A stretch of 64,000 bases of DNA, taken from assembly GCA_028583685.1 (NCBI GenBank), contig JAMXIF010000003.1, positions 55,817,084 to 55,881,083 on the forward strand. Direction: 5' to 3'. Below the pieces are notes generated by a model that ran no database searches, was not told where the DNA came from, and saw only the letters and a program-made list of their open reading frames with translations. This DNA is from Petaurus breviceps papuanus. Taxonomy: Eukaryota; Chordata; Mammalia; Diprotodontia; Petauridae. Shown here in pieces: positions 23,325 to 34,339 of the stretch. The translations under genes and the position numbers were made by a program. Numbering within the stretch: the stretch's first letter is position 1; each line of letters opens with the position of its first letter.

Positions 23325-23440
23325 TACTAGATTATAAGATTCTTGTAAGAAGGACCATACCTTATTCATTTAGTACTGTCATCAGTGCAGAACAAAGTGT
23401 TAAGTAGAGTGGGCATTCAATCTATTTTTGCTAAATTAAA
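23325..23440 (+). mobile_element. L2 LINE 3' end
   Basis: Shows agattataagattcttgtaag, accataccttattcat and aagtagagtgggcattcaat, corresponding to the L2 end series that precedes ctcaataaat. Confidence 0.65.
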
Positions 23441-23781
23441 ATATGTTTGGGAAGAAAATGCAATGTAGTGGAAAAATTGATGGATTGAGGACCTGTCTTC
23501 CATTCCTTCCTTTCATTGTCTCCTAGTTATTTTTACTGAGATTGAAGGTAAAAAGTAAAATGTAAAAAAAAAAAAGAAAGAAAGTAGGGAGAGTGGTGAT
23601 GAGGTGCCTCATGACTATGTTTATTTGCTGTAATGCTCCTTCGTATATTTCTTTGTTTTTTCATTGGTTTTATTTGTTTTTTTTTAAGTCATATTTCACT
23701 TCTTTAGATTTCTTTAGGGAGTTGTTTTCTAGACATGTTGTATGCATGGCATTATTTGTGTTGTTTGCCATTGTCTAAACG

Positions 23782-23964
23782 CAGGTTCTTAATCTTTGTG
23801 TTATGGTACCTTTTGGGAGTCTAGTGACACTTATGAATCCTACCTCAGAATAAAGTTCTTGAATGCATAAAATAAAACATACAGGACTATAAAGTAAACC
23901 CATTATTTTGAAAGAGTTTTCAAATTATTTTTAAAGTTTATAGATCCCAGGTTAAGAACTTTTG
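23782..23964. mobile_element. hAT-like non-autonomous DNA transposon
   Basis: Imperfect terminal inverted repeats: caggttcttaatc at the left and gttaagaacttttg at the right. The inside (ttgaatgcataaaataaaac, atagatcccaggttaag) recurs at 13850 and 52270. No target duplication survives, so it is old. Confidence 0.6.
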
Positions 23965-24184
23965 ATGTGGAAAACATTCCAGTGTGGGGATGGGATTGAG
24001 GAGAAAAGACTAGGCAGATAGGATGAGTAAAGATGATAACAATTTAAAGGAAAGGTCTTTTGCCCAGTCTGCTGGCTAGATGCTCTCATATTTCTTGAAG
24101 GTATATTATAATCCTATTTAATCACCACAAATAACTCCCAATCTTGAACCTGACCTTTTTGATCAGATAACCATGCTTTCAGTA

Positions 24185-24860
24185 AACTAGGCAACAAACA
24201 TTTATTAAGTATTTGCTATCTTCAAAGCTCAGTGCTAAGTACTGGGGACAATGAGAAAGACAAAAACAGCTCCTGACCCCAAGTACCTCACTCTCTAATG
24301 GGGAAAATAACATGAAAGCAGCTATGTACTTATCCCATATATAGAAAACTTGGGAAAAAAATCTCAGAGGAAGAAAGGGAAGGCTTCTTGTGCAAGGTAA
24401 GTTTTTTAGCTGAGACTTGTATGAAGCCACAGAAGTCAGAAGACAAATTGAGGAGGGAGAGCATTTTAGGCATGTGAAACAGCTAGTGAAAAGGCAGGGA
24501 GTTTGAAGCTGAGTTTCATATATAAGGAAGAGCAAGTGGGCCAGCGTCTCTGAAATAGAGAGTACATACATACAGGAGACTAAAACGTCAAATGCTTGGA
24601 GAGATAGGAAGGGGTCACAGTGGGAAGGGCTTTTAGTGTCAAGCAGAATAGTCAATGTTTCATCTCAATGTTAATAATGTTTAATTGGTATAGGAAAGGC
24701 ATGATTAGACTACAGTTTAGGAAGATCACTTTGGCAGCTGGATGGACTGGGTAGATTTGAGGTAAGGAGACCAAGCATGAGGTGATGAGGGCTGTCGCTA
24801 TGTAGTGGCAGGTTCAGAAGAGAGAAGGCAACTTATAGGAGAGATTCTGCGGATGTAAAC
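24185..24860 (-). mobile_element. L2 LINE 3' region
   Basis: On the plus strand it reads as reverse L2: acaaacatttattaagtatt, ctcagtgctaagtactgggg, gaaggcttcttg, gagagcattttaggcatg, ggaagatcactttggcagc and gaggtgatgagggctg. This is the longest L2 piece in the window. The 158-codon open frame on the minus strand at 24179-24655 is part of this relic and has no independent support. Confidence 0.8.
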
Positions 24861-24987
24861 TTATTGATTTAAGACTTCCTTATTCCCTACCTATCCAAAA
24901 TGAATGATCCTGGGTTCAAATAGTTCCCTGTTCTTCTATTGTGATATATACAGATCTTTGCTGATGCGTTAAAGGAAAGGATTAGAG

Positions 24988-25191
24988 TTAGAGATGGGGA
25001 ACCTGTGGCCTCAAGTTCTTATGAGGCCCTCTAGGTCCTCAAGTGGGGCCCTTTGCCTGAATCCAAACTTCACAAAACAGATCACCTTAATAAAAGGATT
25101 TGCTCTGTGAAGTTTGGATTAAGTTGAAGGACTGCACTTGAGGACCTAGAGGGCCACATGTGACCTCGAGACCTCAGGTTCCCAACCCCTG
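24988..25191. mobile_element. Palindromic hAT-type MITE with 8 bp target duplication
   Basis: The ends are tagagatggggaacctg and (reverse complement of the right end) caggggttgggaacctg. The whole 204 bp folds back on itself: cctctaggtcctcaagtg at the left is answered by cacttgaggacctagagg at the right, and tgaatccaaacttcaca by tgtgaagtttggatta. The target duplication is gattagag at 24980-24987 and gattagac at 25192-25199 (7 of 8). Eight bp is the hAT hallmark. The element has no coding capacity. Confidence 0.88.
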
Positions 25192-25199
25192 GATTAGAC

Positions 25200-26318
25200 T
25201 ATATGAACTTCCCCCTTCCTAGATAACAAGTGCTTTCTGTAACTGTGATTATCTAGAAATACCAAGTCCTATTTTTGTTGTGTGAGGAGATAGCAACTCC
25301 AGTGGTGACACTTTGGGGCCAGGTAAACAGGAATGACTATGCAATGATTAACACTTGAGAAAGCTATGATTGTGAGGATTTTGCTTCAGCGCTTCTCAAA
25401 AACTCATGTAGGCAAATGCCTAAGGCCATCTCTGACATAAAGTGTAACTATGTTAAATTTTTAACTTGAAAATTTCCTGAGGATAGATGGCAGAGACCAT
25501 GTAGGCATACATAAGATATAAGTGTACCAATTATTTGTGACCTTTTGAACTATTTGTAGGCCTACATGTATCACTTGGGAATGTTCTAGTGAAAATCACT
25601 AGATTTATCAAGAATAAATTTGCTGACCACTCTGAACTCCCCTTCCTTCCCTGAAGGAAGAGCCTTGGTAATCCTACATTTTTCCCTTCTGCACTTGAAA
25701 CAGAAGGTATCAGCTAGGTTTAAAAGGACTTCATACATCCCTGTTCCAGACACATAGTCAAGGCTAGAATACACAGTCATAAATAGTTTAAGGGCTGGTA
25801 GGTTCCTTGGGGCAAATCAATGCAGACTTTTTATGTTTAAAACATCCCAAAGAATCTAGGCTACATGTAAGACTGTATTTCATGAGTAAGGCTGCCTGCA
25901 GATCTTGATTGCTATGCCTACAGGGCCCCTTGTTAGACCTTCTCATCACAAAACTGACCTCTATGGTCCTTCAAAGTCAATACTCCAGCTTTGGCATAGG
26001 AATCCCTTGCAGCCTATAAATCTTTCCCTACTCCCTTAACCTCTAGGCAGGGGAGAAATAAGAAAGGAAAATGTACATGTGCCCATAACTTGTTTGGGGT
26101 GTCCCAACTTGGGAGGCCTGCATGCTTGAAAATAAAGCATTTCCCCCATTTTTGGACAGTTTACATATTTTTTCTTTACTTTTTAAAGAATAGCAGGCAG
26201 ATATTCAACATGGCTGGCTTTTCTTCTTTCAGAGAATAATAGCTGTGGCATTCCATTTCTATTAGCAATGTTAGTAATGAAACTATGTACTATGAAGCAT
26301 GGGATTTAAGTTTCTTCA
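25200..26318. other. Unassigned intergenic sequence
   Basis: No repeat or gene recognised. Confidence 0.5.
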
Positions 26319-26319
26319 G

Positions 26320-26480
26320 AGAAGGTCAGTCAGTCAGTCTATCAGTCATTGACATTTATTGAGCCCTCCATTCATTCATAACACTATTTAAAATTGGGTC
26401 TCATGTGGGGACTTCAGTGAAAGACAAAAGAAGGAACTGATGTTTGTCCTGGAGGAAGTGCCAAAATGGGACAGGAAATA
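26320..26480 (-). mobile_element. L2 LINE 3' end, degraded
   Basis: Reads cagtcagtctatcagtcatt, gacatttattgagccctc and gaaagacaaaagaaggaac. Confidence 0.5.
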
Positions 26481-26754
26481 GAAAAGTAATGACACATCTA
26501 ACACCCTGTAGCATATAGTAACACATTAATATAAAGATATATTATTGTATGCTATGATATAGATTGTGATGGGGAGATAATAGAAAGGGACAAAGTAAAG
26601 TGACTACAAGAATATAGATGGGTATGTTTTCTCTAGCAAAGGGAATTTTTCTACCTGTATACATCCATATTTCATTCTTTTTAAGAAGTAATAAACTATA
26701 TTTAGCTAAGTGTTAGTGAATTTTTTTTTTGCCCCACTATGGAAGAGGATAACC

Positions 26755-27075
26755 AGTGACAGAAGAAATTCATCAATCAATTCATTGACAAGCATTTCTT
26801 TAAGTGATTATTATCCATGAGGCCCTGGTGTTTTGTGGATACAAAAAAAGGAAAAAAAAAAAACATTTTCTACCCTCAAGAAGTTTACATTTTTTTTTTA
26901 AAGCAATAGGGGTTAAGTAACTTGCGCAAGGTTACACGGCCAGTTATTTCTGGGTGTGGTGCTAAGTATCTGAGCCCAGATTTGATCCCTAGGTCATCCC
27001 AACACTGGGGCCGGTGCTCTTACTCGCTGAGCCACCTGGCCGCCTCTCAGAAGTTTACATCTAAAGAACAAATTA
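26755..27075 (-). mobile_element. L2 LINE 3' end split by a SINE
   Basis: Reverse L2 series: ttcattgacaagcatttc, ggccctggtgttttgtgg, ctaccctcaagaagtttac. A type 2 SINE splits it at 26891-27048. Confidence 0.6.
26891..27048 (-). mobile_element. tRNA-derived SINE, type 2
   Basis: Minus strand, with the diagnostic type 2 body: ttacacggccagttatttct, ggtgtggtgctaagtatctg, ggggccggtgctcttactcg and gccacctggccgcc. The exact 12 bp duplication agaagtttacat lies at 26879-26890 and 27049-27060, inside an L2. Type 2 differs from type 1 by the accacacccagaaataac insert (sense). Confidence 0.92.
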
Positions 27076-27174
27076 TTAAAATACGTAATAGGAGAAAGCT
27101 CATGCCATGTGTGTGTTATACTGGAGAGCCACTGAAATCTTTTCTAAATTGCAAATTTCTATGATGCTGGAAAG

Positions 27175-27610
27175 ATATTTAAAAAAATTAATCAACTTAC
27201 TTTTAGTTTACAATATTCAGTTCCACAATCCCTTGAGTTCTAAATTTTCTCCCCCTAACTCTCCTCCCCCCCTCCCTGCCTTGGCAGCTGGCAATCCAGC
27301 ATGCAAGAATCTTCAAATACCTTCACATTAAACATTAGTCAAATTTAAAGAAGAATTATAGCCAATAGAATAAACATCAAGAAAGAAGGAACAAGGGGAG
27401 GCTACGTGGAATAGTGAATAGAGTACCGGCCCTGGAGGATCTGAGTTCAAATCCAGCCTCAGACACTTAACAGAAAAACTAGCCATGTGACCTTGGGCAA
27501 GTTGCTTAACTCCAATTGCCCTCTAAAAAGTAAATTTAAAAAAAGGAACAAAACAAAACAAAAAAGAGAGAGAGAGCAAGTAGTTTACTTGTGAAAGAAT
27601 TTTTAACAAG
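27175..27610 (-). mobile_element. L1 3'UTR fragment split by a SINE
   Basis: Reads ttttagtttacaatattcag, tccacaatcccttgagttc and cacattaaacattagtc, the same series as the sibling L1 at 31580-31740. It is 5' truncated and interrupted at 27395-27542. Confidence 0.75.
27395..27542 (+). mobile_element. tRNA-derived SINE, type 1
   Basis: Body: agagtaccggccctgg, gagttcaaatccagcc and gtgaccttgggcaagttgc. The duplication aaggaacaa is exact at 27386-27394 and 27543-27551. It sits in an L1 3'UTR. Confidence 0.85.
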
Positions 27611-27714
27611 TATTTAAAAGAAGAAGTAGTGAGTGTGAACATTTGGCATGCACTTTGTAAGAAGAGGTTTTTTTTTTTTTTCAGATGAACCTCATGGTCT
27701 GTAGTATAAGAGTT

Positions 27715-27961
27715 TGTTGTTTTTGAGTTGTTTCAATCAGGTCTGACTCTTCATGACCCCATTTGGATTTTTCTAGACAAAGTGGTTTGCCACTTCTTTC
27801 TCTAACTCACTTTACAGATGAGGAAACTGAGGCAAGCAGTGTTAAATGACTTGCATTGGATCACACAGGTAGTAAGTATCTGAGACCAGATTTGAACTCA
27901 GGAAGGTGAGTCCTCTTGACTTCAGGCCTGGCACTCTATCCACTGTGCCTTCTAGCTGCTC
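27715..27961 (-). mobile_element. Mar1-type CORE-SINE
   Basis: Reads ctgactcttcatgacccc, cagatgaggaaactgaggc, atttgaactcaggaagg and tctatccactgtgcc. The 13 bp duplication is tagtataagagtt at 27702-27714 and tagtgtaagagtt at 27962-27974 (one mismatch). This SINE is typical of marsupial genomes. Confidence 0.88.
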
Positions 27962-28139
27962 TAGTGTAAGAGTTACTTACACTAGAAATAAGAAGGTCAT
28001 AATGTAGTTTCCATGATCTTAATATTAAAATTGACAGTCTTTCTAGTATGAAAGTATTCATATAGATAATATAGTAACATGTAGTGAGATTATAACACAA
28101 TTAGATGGATTTGAAATTTGTTAAATGTAATGTCCAAAG

Positions 28140-28620
28140 TCAAGTCAATAAGTATTTATTAAACATCCATTATGAGCCAGGATCTTTTTTTTTTTAAGTG
28201 CTGAGGACTCAAAAGAAGGCAAAACAAACATACAGAAAAACCAGTTCCTGTTCTCAGGGAACTCATAGTTTCATGGAGGGGAACAACAGGTAAACAAATA
28301 TGTTCAAATATATTATATACAGTATATGTTTAAGAGAATCTTCCAGGTGAGATACTATATTAAAGGGGATGGGGAAAAACTTCTTGCAAAGACTGAGATT
28401 TTATTTATGTCCCAAAGAAAGCAAGAGGAGTCATATAGAAGTCAGGAGTGAGAGAATTCCAGGCATGGAGGACAGTCATTGAAAATACATAGACTTGGGA
28501 GCTAGAATGTGGTATTTGACAAGCAGCAAGGAGGATAGTATGACTGACAGTCAGAGTATGTGAGAGGGAGTAAATTATTATGAATATTAGAAATGTGAAA
28601 AAGAGCCAGTTTGTGAAAGA
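28140..28620 (-). mobile_element. L2 LINE 3' region
   Basis: Reverse L2 series: aagtatttattaaacatcc, ctcagggaactcatag, gagaattccaggcatgg, gacagtcattgaaaatac. Confidence 0.75.
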
Positions 28621-28623
28621 AGT

Positions 28624-28765
28624 TCAAGCTTGATTGTGTACTGTTTAGCATTTTTATTAATGACTTGGATAAAGAGAGATAGCATGCTTATTCAATATGT
28701 AGGTAGTGTAAATCTGAGAAGTAGAGCTAATATTGAATAACAAAGACAGAGTCTAAAAGATTTCA
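28624..28765 (+). mobile_element. CR1/L3 LINE fragment (RT region)
   Basis: Plus strand, with tttttattaatgacttgg and acaaagacagagtctaaaag. It corresponds to the CR1 RT region that in intact relatives encodes FINDLDE and FADDTKL. It probably belongs to the same copy as 29525-30640. Confidence 0.6.
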
Positions 28766-28914
28766 AAAAGTGAGAATGCTGGCTATATCCATGGAGATTT
28801 TTTTTTTTGAGTAGGCCTATGATTTTGTCTGTATAGCAGGTTACTAGTGATGAACTTTACCAAAGTATATCAAGACATATTCCTTAGAGAGTATCTTGGG
28901 TAGGAGGAGAGGAC

Positions 28915-29000
28915 AAGGGGGATTGACCAATTAAGTGATTTTTCTCACAGTGACACAGTCAGTATATGTCATTATAAAGTTAGTTTTCTGACCTCCAGAA
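28915..29000 (-). mobile_element. MIR fragment
   Basis: Short and weak: ttaagtgatttttctcac, agtgacacagtcag, ttctgacctccag. Confidence 0.35.
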
Positions 29001-29524
29001 ACCATGATGCTCAATGATGAAATAAAACTATACTAGAATAATATCAACATCAGTGCAACTCACTTGCAGACTTACTCAGCTAAATTAACCTCTAAGAACT
29101 AAGTTGGAGCTATTCATTCATTAAATGCACAATTTCTTTTTCTTTTCCTATATTTTCTTTGCCTTGTCATTGTTGTACTGTTTTTATAAAATAAATGCTT
29201 AACAAACACTAGTAAGCATGACTTCTGAGCAAAAGGGCTCTTTATCCCATCTGTTCTTATTTAAACGCAATTATATTTAAAATCTTTTCAACTGTCTTTG
29301 ACAATTTTTAATGTTACTAATTTTTCCAAAAGACAACATAGTAAACTATAGTTTTATTTAATGACATTTTTAATTTAATGAAAAGACCCAAATTGTCTTT
29401 TAGGACTTTATTCAGTATTCCCCAATCCACAGAATGGGTGGCAAAGTAGTGACAACTAAATAAAGCAAAACTAATATTACAAAATATCCTTTGCACCTTT
29501 GCATAGGAGAAACAGATCCTGAAT

Positions 29525-30640
29525 AAATTGTGAACTATAGTAGAAAGACATGTGAAGTCCTGCACTTGGTACAGAAATCAGCTTCACAAATGCAGGAGGG
29601 CTGGGCATGGCTAGGTAGGAGTTCATCTGAAAATCTTCTGAGGGTGCTGCCAATTCAGTATCAGTAAATGGTGTGATGTAGTGGACAAAAATGGTAATGT
29701 TACCTGAGGTTACATTGAAGTATAGTGTCCAGGACTGTTGTAATGGCAAGCAAAGAAGTAGTTAACACCTTGTTTCAATTTGTTTCTTCTGAGCCTTGCC
29801 CATGATTGAGAAGCAGAATTTGTGAACCCCACAAGTTATGAACCCTAGGAGCTGTGAACTCTTCTTGCTGATGAAACAGGAAGGGGAGGAGCTAATGACC
29901 GTATATAAGGAGAGAGCAGAACTGAGAAGGGAGCTCTTGTAGTGGAGAAGGAGAAAACTTGTGGTATCCTGGCACTCTATGTTTGTCTGTTCTGTCTATG
30001 TTGATGTTTGTTTGTAATACTTTGTACAGAAGCCCTGGGACCTTATTGGAAGCCCTGAAAGAGGATTTTTCTGGTTATATGTGTACAGAAGTCCTGGAAG
30101 AGGGTTTTGAAGAGCCTAAGACTTTACTGATGATTTGTGCCGACCTCTTGGACCTTGTTTGTGGGTTTGTGTTGATTTCTATGTTGATGATTTGTGTTGA
30201 GTTCTGAGACCTTGTTGGTGGGTCTGCGTTGATTTCACAGGCAGATAGTGAATTGGTGATGGTGCAGGCAATGTTGTGGCTCTGTCAAGCTTTGTCTTCC
30301 CAGAAACAGGAACTGTGAAGAACTTGAGGTGGACTGAACATTGTGAATGCTGTACTTTGATTTCTGTGAATGTTTTGCCTTAATTTACTGCTGAATAAAT
30401 AGAGTGTTCACTATACTATGTAATCAGAAAGTTGAAGCTTTTCACAGCTACAGTCCTCTGGAAAGCAGCTTGTGCTTGGCTTTACAACTGGGGATGTGAG
30501 TCTCACTATACTCTATCCTGGATGGAACATATCTGAAGTGTTATGCTCAGATCTATGTACTGCATTTTAGTAAAGACACTAATTAGATGGGGAGCATCAA
30601 AAAAGAACGACCAGGAGGGTGAAGGGTATTAAAATCATTC
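29525..30640 (+). mobile_element. CR1/L3 LINE relic split by an LTR
   Basis: The first part (29525-29738) reads gtcctgcacttggtacag, encoding a remnant of CKVLHL. It continues with ggagggctgggcatggctag and atagtgtccaggac. After the LTR it continues ggatgtgagtctcactatac and agaacgaccaggagggtg, the CR1 RRATKM region. CR1 is rare in eutherians and commoner in marsupials, monotremes and sauropsids (family knowledge). Confidence 0.65.
29739..30486 (+). mobile_element. ERV solo LTR inside a CR1/L3 relic
   Basis: It starts tgtaatggcaag and ends ggctttaca. The flanking 5 bp are actgt (29734-29738) and actgg (30487-30491), 4 of 5 matching. It has a tatataagg box near 29904 and aataaat near 30398. Length is 748 bp. 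Related by eye to the LTRs at 20348 and 60738 (shared ttgctgaata, ttcactatactatg and ending ctttaca). It looks like a worn solo LTR. Confidence 0.82.
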
Positions 30641-30644
30641 AAAG

Positions 30645-30780
30645 TAATACACATTAATTAATTACCTACTATGTGCCAGGACTGTGTTAGGTATTGAAGT
30701 TATAAAAACAATAACTAAATAGTCCCTGTCATCTAAAAGTTACAATCTATTGAAAGGATATAATATGTATAGGGGACACC
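30645..30780 (-). mobile_element. L2 LINE 3' end
   Basis: Reads attaattacctactatgtg, ccaggactgtgttagg and ctaaaagttacaatctatt. Confidence 0.65.
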
Positions 30781-30907
30781 TCCAGTTGTCCTGATTTATA
30801 TCTTGCCACTGAACCCAGTTGGCTCCTGAGAAGAAAGTAAGGCTGGTGAATTTGCACAGCCCTTCCTCACTGAAATGCCATTCCTCAATTGATGTACATT
30901 CTCTCAA

Positions 30908-30984
30908 CCTTTCTTTCTTCCTTCCTTCCTTCCTTCCTTCCTTCCTTCCTTCCTTCCTTCCTTCCTTCCTTCCTTCCTTCCTTC

Positions 30985-31047
<63 letters not shown>

Positions 31048-31175
31048 GTTCTTTCTTTTTTCTTTCTTTTATTTCCTTCCTTCCCTCCCTCCCTCCCTTC
31101 CTTCCTTCCTTCCTTCCTTCCTTCCTTCCTTCCTTCCTTCCTCTTTTTTCTTCTTCCCTTCCCTTTCTCTCCCTC
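30908..31175. repeat. Compound (TTCC)n / (TTTC)n / (TTCC)n microsatellite
   Basis: Homopyrimidine tract of about 270 bp: TTCC units, then TTTC units (30985-31047), then TTCC and CCCT units. The long Phe-Leu-Pro-Ser and Lys-Glu-Arg-Gly frames are artefacts. Confidence 0.97.
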
Positions 31176-31297
31176 TTCCTCAGTCCACATAGGGTATCAT
31201 TCCCTACCTGCAGGTGCTCTGTCCAAAGGAATGTAAATTTTGATGACTGGAACATGGAAAAATATCTTGGGATTTATGGGCTAGATTTCTTTCCTTT

Positions 31298-31520
31298 TTA
31301 AATAACTTACTTATTTTTAGTTTTTAACATTCACTTCCATAAGACTTTGAGTTTTGAATTTTCTCCCCACTTTCTCCTCCCCCCTACCCAAGATAGCATG
31401 CAATGTGATATAAGCTATACTTATACGTTCATATTAAATATATTTTCACATTAGTCATGACTTAAAGAAGAGTTAGAATTAATGGGAGGAACTGATAAAG
31501 TCAGAGTAGGGAGAGCTAGT
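31298..31520 (-). mobile_element. Old L1 3'UTR (3' part of the nest)
   Basis: Reads tttttagtttttaacattc, acttccataagactttgag and cattagtcatgacttaaag. The same copy continues at 39995-40505 after the LTR and the younger L1. Confidence 0.75.
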
Positions 31521-33116
31521 TCAGTTGTGAAAGAATTCAATCAGATCTTCTCTTTTTAAAAAATATTTTTTAGCCTTTATTAATTTGTTTGTTTACTTTT
31601 AGTTTGCAGGATTCAATTCCACAATTGCTTGAGTTTCAAATTTTCTCACCCTCCCTCACCTTCTCCACCCCCATGGAGGCATACAATCAAGTATAGGATC
31701 TGCAAATAGCTTCATATTAGACATTAGTCAGGTTATAAAGAAGGATTGTATCAGATGGAATGAACAATGGAAAAGAGGAAAACCAAAGAAGAAAAAGACA
31801 GAGAGCAGGTAGTTTGCTTCAATCAGCATTCAAACTCTGTTCTTTCTAGTTCTTTCTCTGAATATAGACAACTCTCTCCATCATGAGTCTTTTGGAGTTG
31901 ATTTATAACCCTTCTTTTCTGAGAAGAGTCCAGACTATCAAAGTTGGTCATCACACATACATTGTATCTGTAATTGTGTACAAATGTCTCCTGGTTCTGC
32001 TCTTCTCACTCAGTATCAGTTTGTATAAGCCTCTCCATCTGTTCCTTGTTTCTTACAGCACAATAATATTCCATTACATTCATATACCACAACTTGTTTA
32101 GCCATTCCCCAATTGATGGGCATCCCCTTAACTTCCAGCTCTTTGCTATCACAAAAAGAGCTGCTATAAATATTTTTGTACATATGGGTCTTCCTCCCAC
32201 TTCTATGATCTCTTTGGTATACAACCCTAGAAATAGTATAGCTGGGTCAGAGGGTATGAAATTACTTATAGACCTTTAAGCATAGTTCCAGATTGCTCTC
32301 CAGAATAGTTGAATCAGTTCACAACTCCACCAAATATGCATTAGTGTTCCAATTTGTCCACATCCTCTCTAGCATTTGTCATTTCCTGTTTTGTGTTTTG
32401 TCATTTTAGCCGATATGACTGGTGAGATGTGGTACCTCAGAGTTATTTTGATTTGCATTTCTCTAATCAATAGTGATTTAGAGCAATTTTCCTATGCTTA
32501 TAGATATCTTTAATTTTTTCCTTTGAAAACTGCCTGTTCATATATCTTTTGACCATTTATCAATTGGCGACTGACTTATATTCTTATAGATTTGATTCAG
32601 TTCTCTGTATATTTTAGAAATGTGGCCTTTATCAGAGACATTGGTTGTAAAAATTCTTTCCTATTTTTCCACTTTCCTCTTAATCTTGGTTACATTGGCT
32701 TTGTTTGTACAGAAGCTTTACAATTTCATATAATCAAAATTATCCATTTTGCATTTTATAATGCTTTCTAATTCTTGTTTGGCCATAAAGTCTTCCCCTC
32801 TCCACAAATCTGACAGGTAAATTATTCCTTGCTTTCCCAGATTGCATACAGTATCATCCTTTACACCTAGATCATGCACCCATTTAGACTTGATTTTGGT
32901 ATATGGTGTTATATAATGATTTATACCCAGTTTCTACCATACTATATTCCAGTTTTCCCAGCAGATTTTGTCAAATAGAGAGTTCTTATACCAAAAACTG
33001 GGGTCTTTGGGTTTATCAAACAGTAGATTACTATAATCAGTGACTGCTGAGTCTCTTGTTCCCAGTCTATTTCATTAATCTACTGCTCTATTCCTCAGCC
33101 AGTACCAAGTAGTTTT

Positions 33117-33270
33117 TTTTTTTAAGCAATCAGGGTTAAGTAACTTGCTCAAGGTTACATGGCCAGTTATTTCCGGGTGTGGTGCTGAGTATCTGAGCCA
33201 GGATTTGATCCCCAGGTCATCCTGACACTGGAGCCGGTACTCTTACTCGCTGTGCTACCTGGCTGCCCCG
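33117..33270 (-). mobile_element. tRNA-derived SINE, type 2, in L1 ORF2
   Basis: The exact 16 bp duplication agtaccaagtagtttt lies at 33101-33116 and 33271-33286. Body: acatggccagttatttccgg, ggagccggtactcttactcg, gctacctggctgcc. The exact duplication suggests a recent insertion. Confidence 0.95.
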
Positions 33271-33886
33271 AGTACCAAGTAGTTTTGATGACTGCTGCTT
33301 TAAAATACAGGTTAAAATCTGGTATAGCTAGTCCACCTTCACTAGCATTTCTTTTCATTAATTCCCTTGATATTCTATACTTTTTGTTCTTCCAAATGAA
33401 TTTTGTTACTATTTTTTCTAGTTCTATAAAGTACTTTTTTGGTAAATTGATTGTTATGGCACTAAATATGTAATTTAATTTAGCTAAAGTTGTCATTTTT
33501 ATTATATTAGCTTGACCCATCCAAGAGTGATTGTTTTCCCAATTAGTTAGATCTGACTATTTGTGTGAAAAGTGTTCTTTTAGTTGTGTTCATATAGGTC
33601 CTGAGTTTGTTTTGGCATGTAGATTCCCAAATATTTTCTAATGTCTACAGTAACTTTAAATGGGATTTCTCTTTCTATCACTTGCTGTTGGATTTCATTA
33701 GAAATATACAGGAATGCTGAGGATTTATGTGGATTTATTTTATATCCTCCAACTTTGCCAGAGTTATTTATTGTCTCAAGTAGTGTTTTACTTGATTCTC
33801 TAGGATTCTCTAAGTATATCATCATATAATCTGCAAAGAATAACTTGGTCTCTTCTTTGGCTAATTTGATTCCTTTGATATCTTTT

Positions 33887-34186
33887 TTTTTTTTTAAGCA
33901 ATCAGGGTTAAGTAACTTGCTCAAGGTTACACAGCCAGTTATTTCTGAGTGTGGTGCTGAGTATCCGAGGCCGGATTTGATCCAGGTCATCCCGACACTG
34001 GAGCCGGTGCTCTTACTCACTAAGCCACCTGGCCGCCCCTAAGCAATTCTGGTTAAGTAACTCGCTCAAGGTTACATGGCCAGGTGTTTCTGGGTGGGTG
34101 CTAAGTGTCTGAGCCCGCGATTCGATCTCAAGGTCTTCTCAACACTGGAGCCGGTGCTCTTATTCGCTGTGCTACCTGGCCGCCCC
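33887..34186 (-). mobile_element. Head-to-tail dimeric type 2 SINE in L1 ORF2
   Basis: Two type 2 units in the same orientation (33887-34040 and 34041-34186) share one pair of target duplications: tgattcctttgatatctttt (33867-33886) and tgattcctttgatttctttt (34187-34206), one mismatch. Only the unit nearest the 3' end (33887 side) has an A tail. The junction ggccgcccct/aagcaattct has no tail and no internal duplication. This fits a single insertion of a dimer. Confidence 0.9.
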
Positions 34187-34339
34187 TGATTCCTTTGATT
34201 TCTTTTTCTTCTCTAATTGCTACTGCTAACATTTCTAGTACCAGATTGAACAAGAGGGGTCATAGTACACACCTTTGTTTCATCCTGATCTTATTGGAAA
34301 TGCTCCTAGCTTATCCCCATTGCATATAATACTTGCTGA

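Noticed and set aside
24179-24655. 158-codon open frame on the minus strand
   Set aside because: It coincides with an L2 3' relic and lacks independent coding evidence.
29959-30207. 82-codon open frame in sense with the LTR
   Set aside because: LTR sequence with no domain and no support for coding.
30740-31301. Lys/Glu-rich and Phe/Leu/Pro-rich open frames
   Set aside because: Translations of the TTCC/TTTC microsatellite.
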